Assembly (NCBI GenBank): GCA_010015655.1
Contig: ML976719.1
Coordinates: forward strand, 247,047 to 311,046
DNA from: Bimuria novae-zelandiae CBS 107.79
Taxonomy: Eukaryota > Ascomycota > Dothideomycetes > Pleosporales > Didymosphaeriaceae
Direction: 5' to 3'
Length of the DNA: 64,000 bases
Shown: piece by piece, positions 1 through 10,324 of the stretch
How the letters are laid out: the number at the start of each line of letters is the position of its first letter
How positions within the stretch are numbered: the first letter of the stretch is position 1
Program-made: the position numbers and the translations under genes
The notes under the pieces: model-generated
Database searches by the model: none
What the model saw: only the letters and a program-made list of their open reading frames with translations
What the model was told of the DNA's origin: nothing

Positions 1-542
1 ATCTTCTGTCGTTGCGGAACCTTCTTGATCTTGTCGTACTGCTCAAGCAACTCATACTTGCGCTCTGCTACTGACATGCAGAATATCTTCTTGAGTTGTG
101 TGAGTTGTTCATGCGGTGTTTCAGCATCCTCAATGACCGGGATATGCCTACTGGCGATCGTCCTTGCAATCTCCCGTGTCAGGTTGTTGAGAGCGTTCTC
201 CTTCTTCTGCCATGCTGCCAGCTTCGTTGCGTAGAACCCATGCCAGAAGGTGTAGTCCTCTCGTTCAGTTCTCGTGAGTTCGTCTGGTTCAATATCATCG
301 TCGCCCTAGACAATGCTTGAATCTTCGTTGTCCTTTTTGAATGAGCGTAGTAGCCGCTCCTTGGGTTTTTCACTGTATATCTTCTTGACAGTATCTACTG
401 CCAAATCTGGGTTGCAATAATCCCAGATCTTGTATGCCTCAGCGGTCCTCTTTCGTAGAAAGATCCACTTCGACCAATCGCTCGGCTTGTCAAGGATAAT
501 CGTCTCCTTAACAATCAGCTCGTCCTCTTTGTTGCTCATCAT
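1..542 (-). pseudogene. copia gag, partial, one in-frame TAG
   Basis: The reading frame begins with a Met at 542 and runs to the left edge. It starts MMSNKEDELIVKETI, has the gag-like segment WSKWIFLRKRTAEAYKIW, and after one TAG at 306-308 continues in the same frame with a charged helical region that includes IASRHIPVIED and ends in a Lys/Gln-rich stretch. The start and the Trp-rich N-terminal block resemble gag of elements 8 and 9. The single TAG fits CAG or TGG changed by RIP. Pol lies beyond the window. Confidence 0.75.
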
Positions 543-640
543 GGCAAACTAGAGCTCGTCGAGTTAATCTCCGTCGCGGAAAGCGCGTGCGTAGTAAGTA
601 GGTAGAGTGATAATGTGAACTGCAGTCGGATTAAGCGTAG

Positions 641-654
641 GCCGGGCTCATAAC
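641..654 (-). other. Primer-binding site matching the tRNA-Met anticodon loop
   Basis: Directly after the LTR the minus strand reads GTTATGAGCCCGGC. Its complement contains CTCATAA, the seven-base anticodon loop of tRNA-Met. This is the half-tRNA priming layout known from Drosophila copia, not a match to a tRNA 3' end. The same motif follows the LTR in elements 8 and 9. Confidence 0.65.
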
Positions 655-806
655 TGTAAGGGATAAGATGGGTAGCAAGTAGGAATGAGAGACTGAGTTG
701 ATTGTAACAAGCTGAACAGTGGAACTGCTTAAGTAGCAGAATCGTGATCAGCAACTAGTCTACATCAGGTTGGTGATATCATGTGATACCGTATTCCACT
801 CTAACA
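655..806 (-). repeat. 5' LTR of copia element 1
   Basis: On the minus strand this stretch starts TGTTAGAGTGG and ends CTTACA, giving TG...CA ends, and it is directly followed by the primer-binding motif. The 5' boundary at 806 is inferred from the TG dinucleotide alone because the second LTR copy is not in the window. Confidence 0.6.
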
Positions 807-879
807 TCTTCTATCTTAAGAGCGCTTAGGCGGTCTTAGAAGAAGATAGGTCTATCTCTTATTAGTTAAGTATTATTCT

Positions 880-2660
880 ATCCTTGTAATTATAGTTATA
901 TAGCTCTTCGATCTATTCTTGTGCGATACCTAGCTAAGTTAGATGCTCTATTACCCATTAAGAACGGATGTAATCCATGCCCTGGGTAGGATCTAAGACG
1001 ATTGCCACCGTGTAGGCCGGAGACTCTGTAAATAAGGTGTAGTACTTCGATGCCGTCTCCTAGCCTTTGTAAAGACGCCATTTAAGCTGGATATTTCTAT
1101 CTGTTTGTGCTTAAAGTTCTTAAGCTTTGAGGTCCGTTAGGAGATTATCTAGCAAAGTGTATAACTATCTAATATTACTATACTTTTAAGGATTATTATT
1201 ACTATTACTAAGATAACCTTAGAGGCGTAAAGTAAGCTTGTTTAGAGGTTTAAGAAGCTTAAGATTCTCCTTTAAGTACTACTACTTAGCTATAGAAAGA
1301 CGGAGATCTAGTTAATAGTAGCTAATAGATTAACTTTACTAGCTACTACTTTGCCGCTGCGATCTAGTATTATTAAGAGACCGTAATTTGTCTTTATAAA
1401 AGTTGTTAAGTACCTCTTTAAGCACTATAGCTCGCTTAATTATTAAGTATATAGAATTTTAGCGGGTGGCGTTACTAAGTATTAACTGCAAAGGTCTTGT
1501 AAGGCTATTTAATTACACCTATCTAGGATAAACTTCCTAAGTAGTAATAAACCTGGCGTTTCTTAAGGTGTTTTTCTTAATCTATTTAATAATATTGCGA
1601 AGCTTTCTAATAGTCCTATAAGCTTTATATTGCTTAAAAAATGCTACCTCCTCTACCTAAGTTAGGCCGCTAATATTAGCTTTAAATATTAGCGCTTTCG
1701 CGATAAGGTTAAAGATATGCCTTATACACCTTATACGCTACTACTTAAAGTTAAAGTTAAGCTAATTCTTCCTAAAAATCTCCCCTAAAGCGTCTATTAC
1801 CGTATTATTAGCTGCGGCGTTATTAAAGGTAAGATATCTTACGCGGTCTTAAAGCCCCTAGTAAGAGATAACCCCCTATAGCAATGCCGTAATATTTCTA
1901 CTAGTATAGGTATTTTTTATAGCTTTAAGAGTAAAGAGAAGGTTTCGTAAATTACCTTTCTCGTTAAAAAACTATGCGACAACACTATTATACGACTTAT
2001 TATTACTAGAAGTCTATAAGTTAAAGGCTAGGTGAATCTTCGTGATAGCTTGGTCCAGGTGGGCAGCAACCACATCCTTCGAACGTGCGTACTCCACGGA
2101 GATCCTACGCCTTATTGTATTGCGAGATGGGATTGCGCGAGGCATCTTTGTAGCTAAATTAAGATACTAAAACACCTTACGGAGCTCCTTAGCATCTAGC
2201 TTAACAAAAGGGATCCTGCTTATAATAATCTATTTAACTAAAAGTTAATAGAACTTATTAACGTTAAAGGAAGACGCCACAGCATTAATAGTAGCTAAAC
2301 CTTCTAAAAAAGATATATTAAGCGCGAACTAATCTATCTTATCCTGCCCTATAAGGGGCTAATAATTTAGATTAAAGATCTTATATTTTTTAAGATAGCT
2401 AGTAACTAACCTACACCTCTTTCTTATATTAAGGATCTTTGTCTTGAAGCAGTTAATATAGCATGGTTTATATAAAAAGAACTAAGTAAATGTCTTCTTA
2501 TCTATGCTTTTAAGTGGGACGCCGTACTTCTAGATCTATAAGTTAAGCCTTTTTTTAAGATTGTATACCTTAGTGTAAGTGTTAAACGCCTAGTTATTAG
2601 TAAGGTTAACCTAAAAGTAATTAAAGCTTAATATCTTAATCTCGCGGCGTCTCGTGGCAT
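880..2660 (-). pseudogene. hAT transposase, heavily RIP-mutated
   Basis: Reading the minus strand through many TAG and TAA codons gives a recognisable hAT transposase. At about 2640-2400 there is a BED-finger-like region. At about 2160-1740 the RNase-H-like core contains IHLAFNL, TSSNNKSYNSVVA, LKAIKNTYTSRNIT and FNNAAANNTVIDAL, ending in an RCIRHIFN motif. At about 1085-960 come KYYTLF and a VLDP motif typical of the C-terminal half. Stops sit where Trp or Gln is expected. The N-terminal end lies across the chromovirus insertion at about 9534 onward. Not functional. Confidence 0.7.
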
Positions 2661-2672
2661 GTATAAAGTCTC

Positions 2673-3132
2673 TGTTAGGTTCCATCTAAGATAGCTAATC
2701 CTAAATGGGCTATGGTTGGTTCTCGGGCAGGAGTACTAGTAGGACGGGAGAGGGTCGTAGTGATAGCTTGCGCTTGTTACTGGAGCGTTAGTATCGAAGG
2801 TGTGTATAGCACAATCAAATTAACAAGGTTGCTTATTCAGATCCAAACGATAGATTGATAAACAAGATTGAACACGAATATCCTGGGAGGGATATTCGAG
2901 CTCTCTATATACTACGTGAATCCTTTTCTGCCATCCTGCATCCTTTTACCATCCAACCCTTAGCGGGATAGTGCTGCCATCCGGGATGTTACTGCTATCC
3001 TGTTCTTGGCAGGATGGTTCCTCTTGGCGGGATGGTAGGTCACGTGATCTTGGTAGTGCAGTCCCACCGATAGTTACCCCGCGGCTGCCCATTGTTGGTC
3101 CTTAACACTTGTAGGTCGCTTGGATCCTAACA
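2673..3132 (-). repeat. 3' LTR of chromovirus
   Basis: 460 bp, starting TGTTAGG and ending CCTAACA as written on the plus strand, which makes near-perfect terminal inverted ends. The middle (about 2930-3040) holds many CATCC and GGATG motifs in both orientations and a CACGTG box. It lies 128 bp upstream of the antisense ORF at 3261 and could act as its promoter. Confidence 0.9.
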
Positions 3133-3260
3133 TCACCTCCCCTCCTTCTAGATATCGTCTCGATATCCTTGCGCCTTGCCGTGTGGCTGCATAAGCAGTC
3201 GTTCCATATAAGTATGTCGTAGGTCCTAGTTATTTCTAAAACCTAATTACCTTCCTAACC

Positions 3261-3878
3261 ATGCCTAAGGATCCTAAGCCCCGCAAAGCGCGTGTGCCTC
3301 GCAAGAAGACTTTGACCTAAGAGCAACACGATTAAGCGGTCCGTATTCGTGCGGCGTTAAAGGAGATGGTGTTTCGTTGCGAAAGGTGTACAAAGAAAAA
3401 CTTGCGGTGTTTCGTGGATACCGCATCCGGTAGTTGCGCTGGCTGTATCGCTGCCCACGCGGAGTGCGAGTTGTATGTTCCTAAAGAAGAATGGGAAAAG
3501 GTAGAGCAGGAGAAGCGTGCGAAGCGTCTAGAGCTATTACGTATAGAGGAGTTAATTGCGCGAGCCTAAGCAGATGCTGCGCGTGTGAGGCGAGAGTTGG
3601 CCGAGGTGGAAAGTTATGAGCAGGAGTTTGCTCGTCGTGATTTGGCGATAGCAAAGGTTACACGAAGCCCTGGGGCGGATAGCTCGAGTGCGGCCGTTCC
3701 GTCCAAAGACATCGATCCTTTCGCTGATCTAGGCTGGTCACAGGCCAACAATCTTCCTCTCGATCCGTCAATGGATCTTCTTCTTAACGAGTTCCTATCT
3801 AGTTCTCCTCCGATCGTTTCTGGTTCCTTCTCGTGGTCTGACGATAGTATTATGCTAATATTTAGCGACAGTTGTTAA
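3261..3878 (+). pseudogene. Antisense Zn2Cys6-type accessory ORF of the chromovirus
   Basis: A 206-codon frame on the strand opposite to gag-pol, between the pol end and the 3' LTR, with three in-frame stops that look like RIP damage (near 3318, 3333 and 3567). It opens with a basic segment (MPKDPKPRKARVPRKK). Then comes a cysteine cluster spaced C-x2-C-x6-C-x8-C-x2-C-x6-C, exactly the fungal Zn2Cys6 binuclear pattern, starting at the Cys of FRCERC. A Glu/Lys/Arg-rich helix follows (EEWEKVEQEKRAKRLELL), then an acidic, Ser/Pro-rich tail. This is the domain order of a small Gal4-type DNA-binding protein, but no DNA binding can be shown here. A TATA-like ATATAAGTATG lies about 50 bp upstream. 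The stop at 3876-3878 overlaps the pol stop tail to tail. It could also be a chance open antisense frame, but the exact spacing makes that unlikely. Confidence 0.65.
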
Positions 3879-6800
3879 GGTTTGCTTCTAGTTCCTATGT
3901 GTCTTCTAAGTGTGGATATCCTTTCCACTTAATTAAGTAGGTTCGTGGCTAATCCGTGTGTCGTAGTATCTTCTCGACTTCGAATTCGGTTTCCTCCTCT
4001 GGCTAGTAATAGAAGGTGGTTTCGACTAGTGTTTTAGGGTCTGCTAGTTCCAATTAATCTATGTGGAATACTGGGTGTATTTTGGCGTCTGGTGGTAATT
4101 CCAATTAGTAGTTAACTGGTGATACTTGTTTAGAAATAAAAAATAGTCCGACCTTAACGTAATCTAGTTTCTTGTGCTTCTTCTTCTAAGTTTAAAGATT
4201 TTTCGTAAGCAGGTATGCTTTATCCCCCTTCTTTAGCTAAAGTGCCGTTTTTCTTTTTTAGTTTATATAGGAAATGCTTTGCTATTAAGCTTTCTCAAGG
4301 TTTTCTTAGAGTTGTTGATGTATTTCTTTTATTTTTATAGCCGTGTTGATAGCTTCTTCCGTTCTAATAGTAGTAGGAAATGTCTAATTAAAGAGATGTA
4401 GATGTCTTCCGTAGTTTACATAGAACGGTGTATATCCAGTTACTACTAATATTTTATTGTTATATACTAATTGTGCTATTAGTAATAGGGAAATCTAGTT
4501 ATTCTTCTGGTTATTGCAGTAGATGCGTAGGTACGTTTCCATTATTTAATTCGTACGTTCTGTTTATCCGTCCGTCTGTGGGTGGTAGGCTATTAATAGT
4601 TTTCGTTTCGTTCCAATAAGTGCCATAAGTGTTGTCCAGTAGTTCGAAGTAAAGAGTTTGTCTCTATCGCTAATAATTATCTTAGGGATGCTATAATGTC
4701 GTATAAGTCGATCTAGGATAAGGAACGCTAGTTCCGTTACTATTATTATCTTTTTACACGATAGTAATTCCACGTATTTAGTAAATCTGCATACGATTAC
4801 CAGTACTACGTCGTAACTTACTCCGTTTGTGGGATCTTTCGACTTTGGCAATCCTATGACAAAGTCTATTACGATGTCTTCCCATGGTGCTGTGGGTATC
4901 TGGATGGCTTGCATTTCTTTATACTTAAGATGTGTTGCGTGTTTGTTGCGCTGGCATTCTGCGCATTTTGCGTATGTAGGTTACTACTACTTCCTTAATT
5001 CCTTTAAAACTATAGTTTCTCTGGATTAGTTCTATTATCTTCTTAATTCTGGGGTGTCTGTATACAGGGTCGTCGTGGTATTGTCGTATAACCTCTGTCT
5101 ATTGTTCCTTTGGTACTTCTCGTGTGAGTATAAGGAGTTAATTGAGTTCTGCCGTAGGTTCTAAAGAACCGTTAGGATTTTTCTTTAGTATAGCGGAGTA
5201 GGTTTTAACCTTTTTTCTATTATTATTTATTCTGCTAAGAGCATCTGCTCGTCCGTTTTCCTTGCCTAGGGTATATATAATTTTAAATTTGTATTATCCT
5301 AGCGTTTCTAACCATCTTGCTTATCGTTAAGTTAGTTCCTTTATAGTTATGAAGCGTGTAAGGTTCTTGTGGTCTGTAAAGATTGTAAGTTCCGAGTAAC
5401 TATGTGCATAGATCCTCTAGTGTTTAATAGCTTTTATAATTGTAAGTAGTTCTTTGTCGTGTACTTTGTATCGTGATTCTTTGGGTGTAAACTTGTGTGC
5501 GTAGTATGTAATTAGGTGCTATTTACTATTCTTCTCTTATTTCGCGCATGCTCTAACTGCTAAGTCGCTTGCGTTTATTTTAATACGCAGGGGTTCGTTG
5601 TCCTAGAAGTGTATAAGGACTGGTGGCGTAATACATGCTTTCTATAGCGTTTAGAATGCTTGCTCGCATTCTTTTGTCTAGTTAAAAGGGTTGTCTTTCT
5701 TTGTAAGGTTCGTAAGTGGTAGCGTAATTCTGGAGTAGTCTGTAATAAACTATCTATTAAATCTAGTAAATCTAAGGAAGGCTTGTACTTCCTTAAGGTT
5801 AGTAGGTAATTTCCACTTCTTTACTTCCTTAATTTTTAAAGGGCTTACTTAGATACCTTCAGTATTAATAACATGTCCTAGAAACTCTAGTTCTATAATA
5901 TAGAACTTGTATTTCTTAAGTTTTAATTATAGGTTAGCGCTGTCTAGTGCTCGTAGTACCGTTTATACGTATTATACATAATTCTTCTCTTGTTTAGAGA
6001 ATATCAGGATGTTGTCGAGGTAGGTAACTATAAATATGTTAAGGTAGTTCCTTAGTACGTTATTAATTATTACTTAGAACGTTGCTGGTGCGTTCGTGAG
6101 TCTAAAAGGCATAACTTGGTACTTAAACAGTCCGTATCTAGTTCGAAAGGCTGTCTTCCACTCATCACCTGCTGCTATTTGTATGAGGTGGTATCCGTCT
6201 CGTAGGTCGAATTGTGTGAATATCTTGGCTCGTCCTAGCCTGTCTCGAGATTCTTGTATGTTCGGTAGTGGGTATCTGTTCTTAATCGTTATATTATTTA
6301 GCCTTCTATAGTTAATGCATAGACGTTGTGTTCTATCCTTCTTTGCAATAAATATTAAGGGTAATACTACTAGTAATTCTAACTTGCATATCTATTACCT
6401 CTTAAGGGCTTTCTTTAGGAATTCGCGTGTCTATTAGAGTTCTTTTACGCTTTATCCGTATAGTAGTCTGAAGGGTGGCGTCTTTTCCTCTTTAAGAATA
6501 ATATAATAGTCTTAGTGTGTGTGCTTAGGAAGGGCGTCGGCTCTTTTCTCTTCCTAAAATAAATGACTCTATTCCTTATATTCGTTAGGGATATTAAGAG
6601 ATGTGCTATTCTCTTCGTGCTTACGCTTTATAACCTAGTGGTCCCTACTAGCGTCTACTAAGTTAGTTTCGTGTTTATTAACTTCCAGTTGCGAGATTAT
6701 ATTATTAATAGCTCTTTTATCTACTATCATGCTCTATTAATGCGTAGGCTTTACTTATAATACACAGTTGCAGCGCTTAAAGGATAGCTCTTTCTTTTCC

Positions 6801-7640
6801 TAGTTAACTATAGGGTTGTGCTTCCTTAACTAAGGTAATCCTAAAATCACGTCGTGATTAGCTTCTTTAATAATGTCAAGGGTAATTAATTCCTGGTGTC
6901 TATAGATCGTAAGGGTGGTTTTAACCTCGTATTTAATAGTTGCTTTACCGGGCATTAGTTGTCCATTCGCGACATGGATAGCATAGGGTATGGCTTTCTT
7001 GCGCTTATAGAGTCCCGCTCTATCGAGTGCTTTTCTTGACACATAGCTTTCCTGTGCTCCTGAGTCTAGCATGGCTTTTATCTATATTCCTTTAAGCTAT
7101 ACTAGTAGCTTAATTAATGCCTGACTATTCGTGGCATTTAGTTCCTTAAAGGCGTTTTCTCGCCTAAGCCTAGGTCTAAAAAAGACATTTTCTTTATAAC
7201 TAGCTCCATAGGTTCGAGGTGTCCTTCCTTCCTTTTCCTTCAAGGCTGCTACTAGGCCTCTTCTAGGATAGCTTCACCGTCTTCTTCCTTTATTACCGTT
7301 TTAATCCTAAGGGTCGTGGTCCCTTTTAGTACGCGATTAAACCTATACTTATCCTTTTACTCCCTGTATTCCTTGTAGTTAGGGTGTAAGTATATTTGCT
7401 ATTTATCTAACGCGTATTTTCTATTAACTAGTAGTAATAGCGCTTAGTTTAGTACTTAGTTAAGGTGTAGAAAGTATCGCGTTTTACGTTTATTCTAAAG
7501 GTGAACGTTGTAATAGTTAATAAGGCAGTTAAACCACTCCTATCTATATTATTAGTATATTTAGGGAAAGTAGCTGTATTCCTTAGCTTAGTAATAAATA
7601 GTATATTAATCTTCTCTATAGAGGGTCTATTATATAGTCT
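3862..7640 (-). pseudogene. chromovirus pol: protease, RT, RNase H, integrase, chromodomain
   Basis: Domains seen in order on the minus strand: aspartic protease at 7072-6830 (MLDSGAQESYVS near its start, HDVILGLP at its end); RT at about 6350-5800 with TYLDNILIFS, where the catalytic second Asp is Asn; RNase H at about 5560-5280 with KESRYKVHDKELLTI and FTDHKNL; integrase core at 4914-4564 with PWEDIVIDFVIGLP, SDRDKLF and HPQTDG; then a chromodomain at about 3990-3862 reading FEVEKILRHTD, YLIKWKGYPHLEDT and ELEANL, with TAG where Trp is expected. The frame ends at a TAA at 3864-3862, overlapping the end of the antisense ORF by 17 bp. RIP stops and lost catalytic residues mean it is not active. 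Confidence 0.85.
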
Positions 7641-9051
7641 CATGCGTAGGGTTGCGGTGGTCTAGGTCGTATTGTAGTTTGTAGTTCGGGCTTTTGTTTA
7701 GGTACTTCTTCTTGGGGTCTTCGTGGGCGTAACGGTGGTCCGCCATTTCTCGTGCTACTTTACTAATTAGGTTAGGTTAGTAAGCATAAAAAAATACTTC
7801 TACGTAGTCTTATTATTCTATCGCCGTAAACCCGAAGTCTCCTTCTTGAGGTTAGTGTTTTTCCAAGAAGTCGAAAACGTTCGTTGTCTTGCTAGTAACT
7901 AGCTTGTTCTAGCTAGGGTAAGGTGTAGGAGATTAAGGTATTAGTTCCTTCTCCTTTTTATTTTTGTCTAAACTTTTGTTTGCATCCTCGTAGAGTTATA
8001 AGTTAGGCGATTCTAATCGCTCTAAGTCTTTATCTTAGATATTAAGTTGCTTAACGGCGTCTATTACTTACTATTCCTCGTCGGTTGCGTCTGTATCTGC
8101 GACGAATAGTACGTTTAACTGTCTAATAACCTTATTCTTAGATCTGCAGTTCCTGGCGATGTGGCCTAGTTTGTTATATGTAAAATATAGGCGCGTCCCG
8201 GTCCCCTTGCGTTAGGTTCTATCTAGGTTACGCTGGTTAGGCTTTTAGAGGCCTATAGCCTTTCCTGTTCCCTTTTTTAGGTTATTAAACTAGATATCTT
8301 TTATAGGTTAGGGTCTGTAATAGTTGCGTTGCTGGCGTTAAGGTATTTTCGGCGGCGCTCTATAGACTACAGGTGCCTATTGTCTAAAACTAACGTTCCT
8401 CGGGTTCTTACGTAGCTCTTCTTGCAATGCGAACCATTTCCTATTAATATGGATAGTCTCTTTGTACAGTTCTTCTAAGGTCTCTATCTTTACACTACTA
8501 CGTAGGAGTTCCTCGCGCATATTATATTTAAGGCCTTATTTATATATTGTCTTAAGAAATTTATCCTCCTAGTTAAGTTGCACGGCGTACTTGCGGAATT
8601 TGGCTACATACTTGGCTACGGATTATTACTATTAGATTGTTTAGATCGCACGCTTAGCGATAGCAGTTTTATTAGTAATTCTAAATATTTATTAGAGGCA
8701 TTTCTTAAAGTTAGCGTAGTCCTTAATAATGTCGATAGCATCTTTATTACTATTAATATAGTCTTTATCCTCGTTGTCGTGATCCATGTCTAGGTATTTA
8801 ACTAGGTAAGAATAGATCTATTCTTTAGCGCTTCCTCGCATGTAAGTCGCTGTAAAGATGACCTTCTTTTTGTCTTCAAGATCTTAGTTTTAGTCGAAGA
8901 AGTAGAGGTCTAGTTGTAATAGCCAGGTATTAAGGAGGGTATAATTACTATTATACAAATCGGGTTTATGTGCCTTGTTCTTGCCATCCCCTATAGGGGT
9001 GACATGGTTGTCCGAAGCCATGGAAGAGTTAGGGGTCCTGTTAGTACTCAT
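7640..9051 (-). pseudogene. chromovirus gag with CCHC knuckle
   Basis: Starts at 9051 with MSTNRTPNSSMASDN and reads on to LLNTWLLQLDLYFFD before the first stop. At about 8200-8150 the reading gives YFTYNKLGHIARNC, which is a CCHC zinc knuckle with both leading Cys codons changed to Tyr (TGT to TAT, a G-to-A change). Many other stops follow the TGG/CAG to TAG pattern. The end of gag is approximate. Confidence 0.7.
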
Positions 9052-9068
9052 GTTGAGGGTGTTCAAAA

Positions 9069-9528
9069 TGTTAGGTTCCATCTAAGATAGCTAATCCTAA
9101 ATGGGCTATGGTTAGTTCTCGGGCAAGAGTACTAGTAGGACGAGAGAGGGTCGTAGTAATAGCTTACGCTTGTTACTAGAGCGTTGGTATTAAAGGTGTG
9201 TACAGCATAATTAAATTAATAAGGTTGCTTATTCAGATCTAAACGATAGATTGATAAATAAGATTAAACACGAATATCCTGGGAGGGATATTCGAGCTCT
9301 CTATATACTACGTGAATCCTTTTCTGCCATCCTGCATCCTTTTACCATCCAACCCTTGGCGGGATGGTGCTGCCATCCGGGATGTTACTGCCATCCTGTT
9401 CTTGGCAGGATGGTTCCTCTTGGCAGGATAGTAGGTCACGTGATCTCGGTAGTGCAGTCCCACTAATGGTTACCCCGCGGCTACCCATCGTTGGTCCTTG
9501 ACACTTGTAGGTCGCTCGGATCCTAACA
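9069..9528 (-). repeat. 5' LTR of chromovirus
   Basis: 460 bp, the same length as the left copy and aligned end to end. Most differences are G/A and C/T. It is followed on the right by the duplication GTCTC. Confidence 0.9.
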
Positions 9529-10324
9529 GTCTCTAGCTAATGCTAATTAAATTAGGGTAGTATGTTACGAAGTTAATTCTGATGCCTCTAATTAAGAATT
9601 AAGCTAATTATTAATACTAGTATCTATAGTAACGGGGTTAGCAATAGAGCCACAAACATCGTTAATAGATATACTAAGTAACTATAAGTTTATACCGTAC
9701 CAACTACTACTCTGCTAGCCACTTTAAGTTAATAGAATAGATAGTTGTAGGGAGCCTTATAAGTCTAGCACTAATGCTACTTCTAGCGCCTAGACACGCT
9801 TACGGATTTATAATAACGTAGAATTTAACTTAATCTATTATTTTACCCCTTTAATAGGCGTCTTAATAGCCTCCAAAGCTTCTATAATTATTAGCGTAGG
9901 TAGGGAGATACTAGGTGGCTTTAGAGAGGTCCTTGTGCGTTAGTGCCGTAGGCGCTCGCTATCTAACTAAAGGCGCATTTTAATAGATAATTAGATAACT
10001 AGTAAAGATAAGTCGCGGGATTTAAGAAAATACTAAATAAAAGTAGCTTTAACCGTTTTAGAGCTATTAAATAGGTGTTATAGAAGTTTTATCAAACTAG
10101 GTAAGATTAAGTTTAAATATTGCGATTTTTTAGGTCGCTTGCCTTAACAAGCCACAGGAAAACTATTAGACGACAAAACTACTAATTTAATACCTTAATT
10201 AGGTCTAGACAACGCCTAATTAGGTATAGAACAACCTACGTGGATGGATTAGATTTCCATGGGCTGTTTGGATTGGATGGATATGGATGGATTCGTTAAT
10301 CCAATCCATCCATGGACATCACTG

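Larger units (their letters stand above)
1..806 (-). mobile_element. Ty1/copia element 1, 5' end (runs off the left edge)
   Basis: Minus-strand copia retrotransposon of which only the 5' LTR, primer-binding site and first part of gag are in the window. Order from right to left is LTR (655-806), a primer-binding motif (641-654), an untranslated leader and gag from 542 to the edge. It is much less AT-biased than the DNA to its right, so it is probably younger than the hAT remnant it abuts. The gag core motif IASRHI is shared with element 9 (36852-42248), which places both in one family. The other LTR is outside the window, so the target duplication cannot be checked. Confidence 0.8.
2673..9528 (-). 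mobile_element. Ty3/gypsy chromovirus, full length, RIP-inactivated
   Basis: Complete 6856-bp LTR retrotransposon on the minus strand. Two 460-bp LTRs (2673-3132 and 9069-9528) are flanked by identical 5-bp duplications GTCTC (2668-2672 and 9529-9533). Gag starts at 9051, only 18 bp inside the 5' LTR. The order gag, protease, RT, RNase H, integrase, chromodomain is the Ty3/gypsy order. A purine tract precedes the 3' LTR on the minus strand (about 3133-3150). The two LTRs differ mainly by transitions, as RIP predicts. It sits inside the hAT remnant. Confidence 0.9.
807..10324 (-). mobile_element. hAT transposon remnant, split by the chromovirus
   Basis: RIP-decayed hAT-type DNA transposon on the minus strand, made of 807-2667 plus 9534-10324 and interrupted by element 3. 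The right end, read on the minus strand, begins CAGTGATGTCC, a typical hAT terminal start, followed by iterated ATCCATCC motifs at about 10230-10315. The matching left terminus was not found; it may be mutated or removed by insertion of element 1. An 8-bp target duplication therefore could not be checked. Confidence 0.65.
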
